Below, piece after piece: positions 7,906-19,158 of a stretch of 52,120 nucleotides of DNA. Numbering within the stretch: position 1 is the stretch's first letter; each line of letters starts with the position of its first letter. Source of the DNA: Myxococcota bacterium (GTDB lineage: Bacteria > Myxococcota_A > Polyangia > Polyangiales > JANWZI01); the NCBI GenBank assembly GCA_025054695.1, contig JANWZI010000016.1, positions 1 through 52,120 on the forward strand. The letters are read 5' to 3'. The notes under the pieces were generated by a model, which had not been told where the DNA came from, searched no databases, and saw nothing but the letters and a program-made list of their open reading frames with translations. Position numbers and translations under genes: made by a program.

Positions 7906-8907
7906 TCAAGGCGGAGACGGAATGAAACCCCGCTGGCGGAAGTACGCGATCGCGTCCCGCAGCGTCTCGTCGAGCGGACGATAGCGCGCCCCCAGCTCCT
8001 CGAGGCTTTTGCGGTTCGAGTAGAAGGAAGGCTTCAACGAGTACTCGAAGAAGTCGAGCGAGAGCAGCGGGGGCCGACCCGTGCGCCGCGCGCGCCTGTC
8101 CATCGCGCGGCCGATCGCGCGCGCCACCCCGACGGGGAGATGCACGTAGCGGCGTCGGATGCCCGCCGCCGCGTCGATCGCGCGAATGAACTCGAGGTTC
8201 GTCAGGTTGTGCGCGACGGCGAGATAGCGTTCGCCCGCACGGCCCCGTTCGGCGACGAGGACGTGGACCGCCGCCGCATCGCGCACGTCCACGTACGCGG
8301 CGCCGCCGTCGAACCAGGGCATCGGACCACGCCTGCGCACGGTGTTGACGATGAGCTTGCCGCTCGGCGTCGGTCGCAGATCGTACGGACCGAGGACGAT
8401 GCCGGGGCAGACAATCCGCACGTCGAGGCCCCAAGCGGCGAAATACTCCGCGAGCTCGCGCGAGAAATACTTGCTTCGGCTGTACGCGAAGTCGACGTTC
8501 CACGCTTCGTACGGCGTGCGTTCGTCACCGACGGCGCCGGGCTCGGGGCGCCCGAGGGCCACCATGCTCGCCGTGTAAATCACGCGCGCCACGCCCGCGC
8601 GTCGCGCGGCCTCCAAAACGTGAAACGTGCCGCGCAGATTGACGTCGTACATGCGGGTCGGATCGGGCGCCCAATCCTGATAGACGGCGGCGAGATGAAA
8701 AACCGTGTCGACCTCGGCCGTCACGGCTCGCACCGCGTCGACCGACCGGACGTCGCCCTCGACGATCTCGACGTCGAGTCCCGTGAGATTGTCCCGCGGC
8801 TCGCCGGGCGCGGCGAGCACGCGCACCCGCACGCCGCGCGCGAGCAGCTCGCGCACGACGGCGCTTCCGAGAAAGCCGCATCCCCCCGTGACCAGCGCCC
8901 GGTGCAT
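7906..8907 (-). CDS. NAD(P)-dependent epimerase/dehydratase (extended SDR; HpnA-like)
   Basis: The 333-residue product is an extended short-chain dehydrogenase. It has the Rossmann motif TGGCGFLG at residues 7-14, a DVR motif around 52, HLAAVYQDW at 71-79, and the catalytic YxxxK as Tyr142 and Lys146 (AYSRSKYF). It resembles the hopanoid-associated sugar epimerase (HpnA) and dihydroflavonol-reductase-like group, but no hopanoid genes are nearby, so the substrate is unknown. The frame is open upstream to 9093; the start was set at ATG 8907 because the Rossmann fold begins immediately after it and the upstream translation looks non-coding. A -10-like TATCGT lies nine bases before the ATG. It is divergent from the cytochrome c gene. 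Confidence 0.88.
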   Translation of the reverse strand: MHRALVTGGCGFLGSAVVRELLARGVRVRVLAAPGEPRDNLTGLDVEIVEGDVRSVDAVRAVTAEVDTVFHLAAVYQDWAPDPTRMYDVNLRGTFHVLEAARRAGVARVIYTASMVALGRPEPGAVGDERTPYEAWNVDFAYSRSKYFSRELAEYFAAWGLDVRIVCPGIVLGPYDLRPTPSGKLIVNTVRRRGPMPWFDGGAAYVDVRDAAAVHVLVAERGRAGERYLAVAHNLTNLEFIRAIDAAAGIRRRYVHLPVGVARAIGRAMDRRARRTGRPPLLSLDFFEYSLKPSFYSNRKSLEELGARYRPLDETLRDAIAYFRQRGFIPSPP

Positions 8908-8916
8908 GACGCGCGA

Positions 8917-8922
8917 ACGATA
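8917..8922 (-). promoter_or_regulatory. Putative -10 element (TATCGT) of the epimerase gene
   Basis: On the minus strand TATCGT ends nine nucleotides upstream of ATG 8907, predicting an almost leaderless transcript. No clear -35 element is seen. Confidence 0.4.
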
Positions 8923-8979
8923 CCGCAACGCCTCGTTGTGCGAATCGCGCGGTTGATCGAGCCCGGCCCCTCCCGCAGC

Positions 8980-9462
8980 ATGCAGCCGATGGCTGCGCGA
9001 ATCGGGCTGCTGCTTGTGTCGAGTGTGCTCGCCTCCACCTCCGGTGCTTGTGGGCGCGAACGCGAGCTCCGCGAATGGAGGCCCGAGGACCACGGTCAGC
9101 CGTCCGCGTCGCAGGTCGACCCGTCACGGGTTCCGGCGGACGGGCCGCAACGAACCGGCGGATCGCTGGTGGAGCGAGCCTGGAACGTCGCCTGCGCGTC
9201 GTGTCACGGACCGCAGGGACGCGGCGACGGGCCGGCTCGTCCGCCGGGAATTACGGTGCCCGATCTGACGGATCCGCAGTGGCAAGCTTCTCGCAGCGAC
9301 GCGCAAATCCGCGAAGCGATTGCGCGCGGTCGCGGCGCCATGCCCGCCTTCGCGGACCAGATGCCGCCGCCCGCCATCGACGCACTGGTCCGGCACGTCC
9401 GCTCGCTCGGACGCGCCAACTCACCGACTCCCGACGAAGCGCCGACTCCGACCGGAGGCTGA
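8980..9462 (+). CDS. Lipid-anchored monohaem cytochrome c
   Basis: The 160-residue product has an N-terminal signal of the lipoprotein type (LLLVSSVLASTSGAC, Cys 24 as likely lipidation site) and a single haem-binding CASCH at residues 72-76. A likely axial methionine is Met121 in RGAMPAF. The pattern CxxCH, then GDGPARP, then VPDLTDPQW, then I.EAI..G.GAMPAF is typical of class I cytochromes c of the CBB3/cytochrome_C family, which carry single electrons in the periplasm. The C-terminal end is a Pro/Thr-rich tail. The frame is open upstream as an antisense shadow of the epimerase, so ATG 8980 (or ATG 8989) was chosen from the signal peptide. Its redox partners are not in the window. Confidence 0.88.
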   Translation: MQPMAARIGLLLVSSVLASTSGACGRERELREWRPEDHGQPSASQVDPSRVPADGPQRTGGSLVERAWNVACASCHGPQGRGDGPARPPGITVPDLTDPQWQASRSDAQIREAIARGRGAMPAFADQMPPPAIDALVRHVRSLGRANSPTPDEAPTPTGG

Positions 9463-9499
9463 ACGGTCCGGGAACCTGCCGCTTCGATACGCTGGAACC

Positions 9500-9616
9500 G
9501 GGCTCGGACTCGGACTCGGGCTCCGACTCGGACTCGGACTCGGACTCGAGCTCGGACGTTGCCTCGGCCTTGGACTCGGGCTCCGACTCGGTCTAGGGCT
9601 CGGGCTCCAGCTCGGA
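9500..9616. repeat. Hexanucleotide tract 3 (GGACTC orientation)
   Basis: This tract reads GGACTC, GGGCTC and CGACTC on the plus strand, the reverse of tracts 1 and 2. It starts about 37 nt after the cytochrome c stop and ends about 95 nt before the next lipoprotein gene. Confidence 0.85.
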
Positions 9617-9695
9617 AGGCTACGGGCACGGCAACGCAAATCGCTGCATGGCCCACCCGCCGCGGGCGGTCGCGCCGCGTTCGGAACGTACGTGC

Positions 9696-9701
9696 TATCT
9701 T
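9696..9701 (+). promoter_or_regulatory. Putative extended -10 element (TGCTATCTT) of the lipoprotein gene
   Basis: TATCTT, preceded by TGC as in extended -10 promoters, ends 10 nt before the GTG at 9712. The transcript would be nearly leaderless, which also supports this start. Confidence 0.4.
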
Positions 9702-9711
9702 GGCGCGGGTC

Positions 9712-10242
9712 GTGCCGCTCGCTCGATGGAGAGCCGTCGGTTCGTTGTACGCGTTGCTCCTGAGCAGTTGCGAGGCGTATGCCTACGCGGCGCCGACGGC
9801 CACTCGCCCGGTGAACCCGTCCGGTCCGACGCGGTGCCCGTGGCGCCTCGACGGGGAGCATCCCGTCGGCCTCACCTGGACACAAATCCAGCGGGCGCCG
9901 ACCTGTTGGTTCTTCGCGGGCCCCGGCGACATCGGTCGGGACGACCGCTACGGAAACGTCGGGGTGCTGGGGCGGCAGGGCGATCGCGCCTGGCTCGACA
10001 TTGGCGCCTATCGATTCGAGGGCCGAATCGAGCGTGACTTCATCACGCTGTCCCGCACGAGCGTGCACGACTATGAAGGAGAGTGGCGGGTCGACGAGAC
10101 GCTGACCGGGCGAATCCCGCCCCGCGGTCCGTGCCGGCCACTGTCGGTTCGGTACACGTACACGGAATGCGCCCCGCCTGGGCAGGGCGACTGTCCGAAC
10201 CACTGCAGGCTGAGCGCGACGCTCCGCGTCGCATCACGCTGA
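9712..10242 (+). CDS. Hypothetical lipoprotein, 176 aa
   Basis: Starting at GTG 9712, the product begins with a short basic N terminus and hydrophobic core ending in ALLLSSC, with Cys20 as the probable lipidated residue. The mature part contains several Cys (TRCPWRL, APTCWFF, GPCRPL, TECAPPGQGDCPNHC) that could form disulfides and a run of short beta strands. I recognise no family. The frame is open upstream to 9559 across tract 3, where the translation is low-complexity Arg/Ala, so that part is rejected. The stop codon overlaps the stop codon of the convergent glpD by nine bases, which means the two transcripts are antisense at their 3' ends. Confidence 0.6.
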   Translation: MPLARWRAVGSLYALLLSSCEAYAYAAPTATRPVNPSGPTRCPWRLDGEHPVGLTWTQIQRAPTCWFFAGPGDIGRDDRYGNVGVLGRQGDRAWLDIGAYRFEGRIERDFITLSRTSVHDYEGEWRVDETLTGRIPPRGPCRPLSVRYTYTECAPPGQGDCPNHCRLSATLRVASR

Positions 10243-11928
10243 CGCCGACGCGCGGCGGCTCGGTGCGCGCGCGGAATCCTCGCGCCAGCGCCGACTGCGG
10301 GCGACTTCGGCCTGATAGTGCTCGAGCTCCTGCGCACAGCGCCGCGCGCTCCACGAAAGCAGCTTCGCCATGTGCGCACAGACCCGCGTCGCGGCTCCGA
10401 GACCCCGATCGACGTCACGCGCGAACAGCTGCGTGCGTCGGACGAGCACGTCGCAGAGCCGTTCCGCCAGCTCGTGCCGCACCGCCCAGTCGACCTGGGC
10501 GAGGATTTCGGGCCGTCCCGGAACGAGCGGTTCGGCCAACGACGGCTCCCCGGCGCACGCGCGGGCCAGGTCGAGGGCACGCACGCCGTAGGTTCGCGCG
10601 AGCGACTCCGCGCAAGCACGCGTCAGACGCCCTCCCGCTGCCGCTTCCACCGCCGTCGTCAGCCCCGAGAGGCCACCGTGCGCGTCCCAGCCGACCGCAC
10701 CCGGAAGCGGCGTACGGTCTGTACCCGACGGGCGCAAACGTCGGCGCTTGTCCTCGAGGCGCAATAGCAGCCCCACGACCGCGTCGACCACCTCGGCGGC
10801 CATGCGCCGGTAGGTCGTCAGTTTTCCTCCGGCCACGGTGACCAGTCCGTCCGAGTCCGTGAGGATCTCGTGCTCGCGCGAGACGCTGGACTCGTCCACC
10901 CGTCGACCGTCGGGCGGGGCGACGAGCGGACGGACGCCCGCCCAGGTGGCGATCACGTCGTCTTCGCCGATCCGCGCGTCCGGAAACACCGCGCGCAAGC
11001 CCTCCAGAACGTACGCCACGTCCGCCGCGCTCGCGGCCACCTCGTCGAGCGGCTCGTCGAGGTCCGTATCCGTCGTTCCCGCGTACGTCCGATCCCCCCA
11101 AGGAATGGCGAACATCACGCGCCCGTCGCGCGGGTGCGTCACGACCACCGCGTGCCGCAGGGGCAGTCGCGCGTGGTCGACGACGACATGAATGCCCTTG
11201 GTCGGCCGCAGCAGCGGCCGCGCCGCCCGTCGTGCGCCCTCGAGACCCAGAGTCAGGTCGGTCCATGGACCGGTGGCATTGACGACGACGGAGGCGCGCA
11301 CCTCGCGACGCGCATCGGACAGCGCGTCGCGCGCGCGAACACCCGCGATCCGTCCACGCGCGTCCCGCAGCAGCGCCTCGACGGGCGCGTGCGTCAGGAC
11401 GACGGCCCCGGCCGCGATCGCGTCGAGTGCCGTCTCGAGCACCAGCCGCGCGTCATCGGTCGCGCAGTCCCAGTACAGGGGCGCACCGAGAAGACCCTCG
11501 CGTGCGACGAGGGGCTCCTCCACCGAGACCTGCTCCGGCGTGAGGGTGCGGTGTAACCGGGGCGCGCGAAACAGCGCCAACCCGTCGTACAGCCACATTC
11601 CCGCATCCAGCTTCCAGAGCCGGTGCCGCGAGCCGCGGTGGACGGGGAACAGAAACGGCAGCGGCGTGACCAAGTGGGGCGCGATCCGTCGCAGCACGTG
11701 CCGTTCGCTGACCGATTCGAAGACGAGGCCCACCCGCAATTGCTCCAGATACCGCAGCCCCCCGTGCACGAGCTTGCTCGAGCGCGACGAGGTGCCGTAG
11801 CCGAGATCGTCCTTTTCGAAGAGAACGGTCCGCAGCCCCCGTCGCGCAGCCTCGCGGGCCACTCCGCAGCCCACGATGCCACCCCCGACGACGACGAGGT
11901 CCGCCGTGCCCGGCAGCCGCTCCCACAT
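10234..11928 (-). CDS. glpD: FAD-dependent glycerol-3-phosphate dehydrogenase
   Basis: The 564-residue product oxidises sn-glycerol 3-phosphate to dihydroxyacetone phosphate and passes electrons to the quinone pool at the inner membrane. The FAD-binding Rossmann motif is VVVGGGIVGCGVAREAARRG at about residues 11-30. It is followed by the family motifs SSRSSKLVHGGLRYLEQ and, later, VVVNATGPWTD and PLLRPTKGIHVVV. The C-terminal about 130 residues match the alpha-helical DAO_C domain. The start is placed at ATG 11928, with AAGGGA just upstream; the frame runs on to 11988 without support. No glpF, glpK or glpR is adjacent, so glycerol uptake must be encoded elsewhere. Length is in the usual range for GlpD/GlpA-type enzymes. 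Confidence 0.93.
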   Translation of the reverse strand: MWERLPGTADLVVVGGGIVGCGVAREAARRGLRTVLFEKDDLGYGTSSRSSKLVHGGLRYLEQLRVGLVFESVSERHVLRRIAPHLVTPLPFLFPVHRGSRHRLWKLDAGMWLYDGLALFRAPRLHRTLTPEQVSVEEPLVAREGLLGAPLYWDCATDDARLVLETALDAIAAGAVVLTHAPVEALLRDARGRIAGVRARDALSDARREVRASVVVNATGPWTDLTLGLEGARRAARPLLRPTKGIHVVVDHARLPLRHAVVVTHPRDGRVMFAIPWGDRTYAGTTDTDLDEPLDEVAASAADVAYVLEGLRAVFPDARIGEDDVIATWAGVRPLVAPPDGRRVDESSVSREHEILTDSDGLVTVAGGKLTTYRRMAAEVVDAVVGLLLRLEDKRRRLRPSGTDRTPLPGAVGWDAHGGLSGLTTAVEAAAGGRLTRACAESLARTYGVRALDLARACAGEPSLAEPLVPGRPEILAQVDWAVRHELAERLCDVLVRRTQLFARDVDRGLGAATRVCAHMAKLLSWSARRCAQELEHYQAEVARSRRWREDSARAPSRRASASA

Positions 11929-12342
11929 GTCCCTTCGCGTCGGCACGCACGCGCATCCTGCGACCCGCGGACCGTGGCGTCGAGCCAATCGATCGCGCCC
12001 CGGGTCCCTCGACGACGTTGGAACGAACGGACGGGGAGCCGACGATGTGCAACTGTCGCGTCGACCGTTCCCTCGTCATGTTACCGTAGATAAATCCTCG
12101 CGCTGTTTCTCGGCGCATCGCAGTGCGTTCAAGCGCGGGGCCATGCGCATGATCTCACGCGTTCCGTGCCGGGAGGGCCCGCGTCGATTGCGTGGCTCCT
12201 CCGAAACGTGCGCTGACCCTACGCGCAGGTTGCGGACGACGTCGGCTCCATCCGCGCATCGAGAGCCCGTCGCGGCGGACCGCGCCGTAAACGGCCCGAC
12301 GCGCCTCGAACCAACTCTTCACGTGTACGAGGTGTTCGCGGG
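11929..12342. other. 414-bp divergent gap without a recognised gene
   Basis: This gap lies between the start of glpD and the broken gene at 12343. It holds no convincing reading frame and no hexanucleotide tract. The AT-richest stretch (about 12078-12100, with GTTACCGTAGATAAAT) is the most promoter-like part, but I cannot assign it to either gene with confidence. Confidence 0.4.
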
Positions 12343-12852
12343 ATGTCCGATTTGCCGTGCCCGCAGCGGGACGAGGCTCGGCATCGCGCACAAGCAGCGA
12401 ATGCGCATCGCCGCGACGAATCGATCATCCACGCCGAGTCCACGATCGCGTAGGCCCTACCGCGCGACGCGCTGCTGCTCGAGGTCGGCGCGATGGGAGG
12501 CGAGATGCCCTTCGAGGGCAAGGCCTACCCGGTCGTCAGCTTCGGAGCCGCAGCGCGCTGGATCCGGTTCTGGAATCTCGGCGACGAAGGCATGTCGGTG
12601 CGCAATCACAACCAGTTCTATGCGCACCTGCTCGTCGGGGCCGTCGGGCCCCCGTCACGCGATGGGGTCACGACGAGCAGCGGCGGGCCGCTCGGCTTTC
12701 CCGACCAGCCGTACGACCCAGCCCAGGTGGGCATCCGGGGCGGCATCCACATGGTGATGTGGGCCAACTCCTTCGCGACGCTGGACCTCGAACTGGGCTA
12801 GGTGCCCACGGGCAGCCTCTACTTCCACCTCAGCAACTCGATCCCCATCTAG
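12343..12852 (+). pseudogene. Broken gene with two in-frame amber codons
   Basis: From ATG 12343 (GAGG ten bases upstream) one frame continues to TAG 12850-12852, but TAG codons interrupt it at 12451-12453 and 12799-12801. The middle segment (12454-12798) has gene-like codon use and a protein-like translation (for example EMPFEGKAYPVVSF, RWIRFWNLGDEG, HMVMWANSFATLDLEL). The 16 codons after the second TAG (VPTGSLYFHLSNSIPI) keep the same character. The first 36 codons have weaker third-position GC bias and are less certain. Without the stops the product would be 169 residues. No family is recognised. Amber recoding is unlikely because TAG terminates several intact genes here, so decay or a sequencing error is the simplest reading. 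Confidence 0.5.
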
Positions 12853-12869
12853 ATTCTCTGAGGGTTCGG

Positions 12870-12910
12870 GCCCCTCGGACGCCCCGTCGCCGACCAAGAG
12901 CCCGAGGGGC
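12870..12910 (-). terminator. Hairpin downstream of acnA, possible terminator
   Basis: GCCCCTCGG at 12870-12878 and CCGAGGGGC at 12902-12910 form a perfect 9-bp stem with a 23-nt loop. It lies 22 bases beyond the acnA stop, in the gap between that gene and the convergent broken gene. There is no T run, so intrinsic termination is uncertain. Confidence 0.35.
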
Positions 12911-12932
12911 ACCGTCGGGAATATCGAATCGA

Positions 12933-15611
<2,679 letters not shown>

Positions 15612-15619
15612 CGCGGCGC

Positions 15620-15625
15620 CTGTTA
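15620..15625 (-). promoter_or_regulatory. Putative -10 element (TAACAG) of acnA
   Basis: On the minus strand TAACAG ends eight nucleotides before ATG 15611. It sits in the 74-bp divergent gap that must hold promoters for both acnA and the kinase. Confidence 0.35.
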
Positions 15626-15669
15626 CCACGCGTCCCCCGGAGCGTGTAGGCGGAGCGCGGCACGGCGTG

Positions 15670-15675
15670 TAGCAT
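15670..15675 (+). promoter_or_regulatory. Putative -10 element (TAGCAT) of the kinase gene
   Basis: TAGCAT ends 10 nt before the GTG at 15686. It closely resembles the TAGCTT of the tRNA promoter in this window. Confidence 0.4.
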
Positions 15676-15685
15676 CCGACCCGGC

Positions 15686-17788
15686 GTGCGCGACTCGGAG
15701 CGATCGCCCCCGGTCACGACCGGGAGGCTCGGGCCCTACACGCTCGTCGACCGACTCGCGGTCGGAGGCATGGCGGAGGTGTTTCGCGCGCTCGAGCCGC
15801 GCCCCGCGGGGGAGCCGCGTCTCGTCGTCGTCAAGCGCATGCTGCCGCACGTCGCCGAGGAACCGGGCGCGAGCGAGATGTTCGAGCTCGAGCGCCGGCT
15901 CGGCGCGGCGGTCCGACACCCGAACGTCGTCGAGCTGTTCGCCGCGGGCGAGAAGGACGGGCAGCCGTACCTCGTGCTCGAATACGTGCGCGGAGTGGAC
16001 CTGTGGCGCCTGATGCGCCACCTGCTGCGGACGGGCCAGGCGCTCGACCCGTCCGAAGCGCTCTACGTGGGCACCGAGCTGCTCGCCGGGTTGCACGCGG
16101 TGCACGAGGCGCACGATGCGGAAGGGCGCGCGCTCGAGATGGTGCACCGCGACGTCTCGCCGAGCAACGTGCTGCTGTCGGTCCACGGCGACGTCAAGCT
16201 CGGCGACTTTGGCATCGCGCATCCGCTGCGCGCGCAGTTCGTGCCCGCCTCGTCCTCGCTCGCGGCGCGGGCGAAGGGAAAGCTCGGCTACCTTTCGCCG
16301 GAACAGGTGTCGGGCGCGCGGGCCGATCGACGGAGCGACGTCTTCTCCGCAGCCGTCATCGTTGCCGAGCTGCTCATGGGCCGTCCCCTGTTCGCGGGTG
16401 GCAGCGAGCTCGCGGTGCTGCTCGCCATCCGCGACGCGAATATCCACCCGTGGCTCGAATACGCCGCGCGACTGCCCGCCGGGCTCGGCGAGGTGATCGC
16501 GCGTGCACTCGCTCGCGATCCGAGTCGGCGCACCCCCAGCGCCGAGGCGCTCCGCCGCGAGCTGTTGCCCTACCAGACGCGTCCCGAGACCGACGTGCGC
16601 CGTGCGCTTGCGGCCCGGGTGGCAGCTGCGACGGCGGCACACGATTCGGGTGCCGGGCTCGACCGGGCCACGCCCGTCGCGCTGCGCTCCGACCTCTGCG
16701 GACTCGAGACGCCCGTGGTGCGCGGGTCCGATGCTGCGCCCGCGCAGGCACACGACGAACAGCTCACGCCCGTCGGCGGCTGGACGCATCCGGAGGCTAC
16801 GACGCCCGTCAGGTCGATCGACCCGGACCCGATCCGTTACGAAGTTCGCACCACCGACGGGCGCGTGCTGGGGCCCATCCCGTTCGCCCAGGTCGTCGAG
16901 GCGGTCGCCACCGGGCGCATCGGCCCCGACGACCTCGTCCGCGCGGACGACGATGCGTTCCGTCCCGTCCGCGAGGTCACAAGCCTGCGGCGCCACCTGC
17001 CCGCGTCGAGCCTGCGCACCACCCTTCCACCTCCCGAGCCCGGGCAGGCACCGGCGGCCCCCCCGGCCCCGAGCCAGCGCATCTCGCTCGCCGACGGCGG
17101 GATCATCTCCGCGCTCGCGTCCAGCGCGCTGCGCGGTGCGACCGGGCTATGGTTGTGCGAGCAGGGCGACATCCGCAAGGAGGTGTACGTCGACCGTGGC
17201 CGTCCGACCTTCGTGACGAGCAACCTCGCGAGCGAGCTGCTGGGCGAGTACCTCGTCGCGCGCGGGGTCATCTCGCGTGGCGAGCTCGAGATGGCGCTTG
17301 CCGTCATGCCCCGATTCGAGGGACGGCTCGGTGACACGCTCGCCGCGCTGGGCCTCGTCGAGCCCGTCCAGCTCTTTCAGCACATCGCCACGCAGGTGCG
17401 CGAGAAGCTGCTGGACCTGTTCACATGGACGCGCGGCGAGGCGGCGTTCTACCAAGGTGTCAGCGGGCCCGAGAGCGGCTTTCCCCTCGCGCTCGACGTC
17501 TGGGAAATCCTCGAAGACGGAATCCGACGCCGAGTTGTGCAGGGGCTCGAGGACGCGCGGTTCGCCGGCCGGGGCGATTCGGTGCTCGTGGCGATTCCGG
17601 CGCTATCCACCGAGGTACGCGAGGCTCCTCTTCCGGCCGACGCGCGCCGACTGCTCGCCGTGCTGTCTCGACCCCGTCCCCTGCGCGAGCTGCACCGCAT
17701 GTTCGACGACCGCGGGGGCCGCGACCCCCGACGCGCCGAACGCGCCATCGTGCTTCTGCTCCACGTGGGCGCGATTCGCTGGGCCTGA
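15686..17788 (+). CDS. Ser/Thr protein kinase with GYF_2-like and DUF4388-like domains
   Basis: The 700-residue product starts with a Hanks-type kinase domain (about residues 16-290). It has the glycine loop LAVGGMAEVF, lysine in VVVKRM, catalytic loop HRDVSPSN at about 153-160 and DFG at about 174. HRDVSPxN replaces the usual HRDLKPxN, as is common in myxobacterial kinases. Residues about 385-445 (EVRTTDGRVLGPIPFAQVVEAVATGRI) look like a GYF_2 domain. Residues about 470-600, with a duplicated helical pattern (GELEMALAVMPRFEGRLGDTL), match DUF4388/PATAN-like domains seen in myxobacterial signalling proteins. There is no transmembrane segment, so it is probably cytosolic. The GTG start is supported by a -10-like TAGCAT ten bases upstream. 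FHA proteins are likely readers of its phosphorylation. Confidence 0.9.
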   Translation: MRDSERSPPVTTGRLGPYTLVDRLAVGGMAEVFRALEPRPAGEPRLVVVKRMLPHVAEEPGASEMFELERRLGAAVRHPNVVELFAAGEKDGQPYLVLEYVRGVDLWRLMRHLLRTGQALDPSEALYVGTELLAGLHAVHEAHDAEGRALEMVHRDVSPSNVLLSVHGDVKLGDFGIAHPLRAQFVPASSSLAARAKGKLGYLSPEQVSGARADRRSDVFSAAVIVAELLMGRPLFAGGSELAVLLAIRDANIHPWLEYAARLPAGLGEVIARALARDPSRRTPSAEALRRELLPYQTRPETDVRRALAARVAAATAAHDSGAGLDRATPVALRSDLCGLETPVVRGSDAAPAQAHDEQLTPVGGWTHPEATTPVRSIDPDPIRYEVRTTDGRVLGPIPFAQVVEAVATGRIGPDDLVRADDDAFRPVREVTSLRRHLPASSLRTTLPPPEPGQAPAAPPAPSQRISLADGGIISALASSALRGATGLWLCEQGDIRKEVYVDRGRPTFVTSNLASELLGEYLVARGVISRGELEMALAVMPRFEGRLGDTLAALGLVEPVQLFQHIATQVREKLLDLFTWTRGEAAFYQGVSGPESGFPLALDVWEILEDGIRRRVVQGLEDARFAGRGDSVLVAIPALSTEVREAPLPADARRLLAVLSRPRPLRELHRMFDDRGGRDPRRAERAIVLLLHVGAIRWA

Positions 17789-17833
17789 CGGCGATTGGGC
17801 CGCGCCGGGCCGAGAGACGGGCGCCTACGCGGC

Positions 17834-17946
17834 GTCCGACTCGGACTCCGACTCCGCCTCGGACTCGGGCTCGGACTCGGGCTCGGTCACGATCTCGGTC
17901 TCGGACGCGGACTCAGAATCGGGTTCGGACGTCGACTCCGACCTCC
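17834..17946. repeat. Hexanucleotide tract 4 (GGACTC orientation)
   Basis: This tract of GGACTC, CGACTC, GGGCTC and GGTCTC units reads on the plus strand. It starts about 45 nt after the kinase stop and ends about 84 nt before the next gene. The remainder of the 242-bp gap shows no other feature. Confidence 0.85.
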
Positions 17947-18030
17947 AGCGCGCCTCGGCAGCTCGTGTCCCTTTCGTCGCCCAAGCCAGGCGTCGTTGCC
18001 TGGTGGACGTGTGCACACTACGGCTGCCCC

Positions 18031-19134
18031 GTGGTCCACGGCACGTTGCGGTCCTCGCGACGCGCCCGGACGGCGCTCGTCGTCGCGGTCGTTCTCGCCG
18101 TTGCGCTGTGTGCTGCGGCCTGGGCGTGGATTGCAAGCCGGGCGGTTCCGGGAGGCGCACGACTGACACGCGCCATGGTCGGACTACGCCGGGTCGCGAC
18201 CCTGGGAGACGCCGAGCTCGCCCGCCTCGTACCGGACGTGACCGAGGTCGTGCCCGCCTCGACGCGAAGCGCGCTGTGGCGCGCGCTCGGAGGAACGAAC
18301 GACGAGCACCTCGTCGAGGCGATGCGGCGCGAGGCGGTCGACGGCCTGCTCGTCGGAACGCGCGCGGATTGCGCTGCGCAGCGCGATCCGGGCGCCTCGC
18401 TACGCGCGCGGCTCTGCGCCCTGGCGCACGTGGCGAGGTTGCGGGCGCGCGCGGTCCTTCCGGTCGGCGCGCTGTACGTCCGCGCCGAACCCATCGCGCT
18501 CGACGACACCCACCGGGAGGCGCTGGGCTTCGTCGCCCGGCGCCTGCTCGCTGGCGCGCGGCCGCCACGCCCCTCAGCCGTCCCCGAACCGTGGCGACGA
18601 CCACGCGACGTCGAGGTCATGGTGCTTCTGCGCGAGGCGGGGAGCGCCCGACTATGGCGGTCGGCGCGGACGGGCTCGCTCGCCTCGGGGCTCGCAACGG
18701 CCGCGCGCGTCGCGCGGGAGCGCTGGCAGGAGCGCGCACAAGCCATGGGAGGGCCACTCGATGCGCGGCTCGATTCGCTCGACGTCGAGGTGTCCCTGCT
18801 CGAGCGCGACGGCGAGCTGGGCCCGCTCACTCGCCCCGATGCCGTTGAGGCGCTGCTCGACGAAGCCCACGGAATCGGCTTCGAGCGCGGCGGGGACTGG
18901 CGCTACGTGCTCCCGGCTGCACTGCTCGGCGTCACGGCGCGCCCGTCTGCACGCTCGGGCGCTGAACGCTTCGAGCGACTGGAGCGCGAAGCGGGCGTAC
19001 CAGGCGGGCTGCTGGGCCGCGAGGACGTGCGCCTGTACCGTTTCGTCGTCGTCCCCCTGGCCCGCTCACCCGCGCCAGGGCGCGACGCACCGGACGCATT
19101 CGACGCGGCTCACGGCGCCGATCGGGTCGATTGA
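18031..19134 (+). CDS. Membrane-anchored protein of unknown function
   Basis: Starting at GTG 18031 the 367-residue product has a basic N terminus (SSRRAR) followed by a single hydrophobic helix (TALVVAVVLAVALCAAAWAWIA) at about residues 14-35, so it is probably anchored in the inner membrane with the rest outside. The soluble part has three sections. The first has a TRADCAAQRDPG segment and an arginine-rich helix. The second ends in a DVEVMVLLREAGSARLWRSA strand pair. The third, about 170 residues, contains DVEVSLLERDGELGPL and FERGGDWRYVLPAALLG. I do not recognise the family. The frame is open back to 17425 as a shadow of the kinase and tract 4; those parts are rejected. It ends close to tract 5. 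Confidence 0.65.
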   Translation: MVHGTLRSSRRARTALVVAVVLAVALCAAAWAWIASRAVPGGARLTRAMVGLRRVATLGDAELARLVPDVTEVVPASTRSALWRALGGTNDEHLVEAMRREAVDGLLVGTRADCAAQRDPGASLRARLCALAHVARLRARAVLPVGALYVRAEPIALDDTHREALGFVARRLLAGARPPRPSAVPEPWRRPRDVEVMVLLREAGSARLWRSARTGSLASGLATAARVARERWQERAQAMGGPLDARLDSLDVEVSLLERDGELGPLTRPDAVEALLDEAHGIGFERGGDWRYVLPAALLGVTARPSARSGAERFERLEREAGVPGGLLGREDVRLYRFVVVPLARSPAPGRDAPDAFDAAHGADRVD

Positions 19135-19158
19135 CGGTGCAGAAACGTGCTCGGCGGC

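Noticed and set aside
7879..8979. N-terminal extension of the cytochrome c frame
   Set aside because: This part is antisense to the epimerase gene and has no signal peptide; the true signal peptide begins at 8980.
12343..12852. Amber codon recoding (pyrrolysine-like or phage-like)
   Set aside because: TAG is used as a normal stop in at least five intact genes in the same window, and no recoding machinery is visible.
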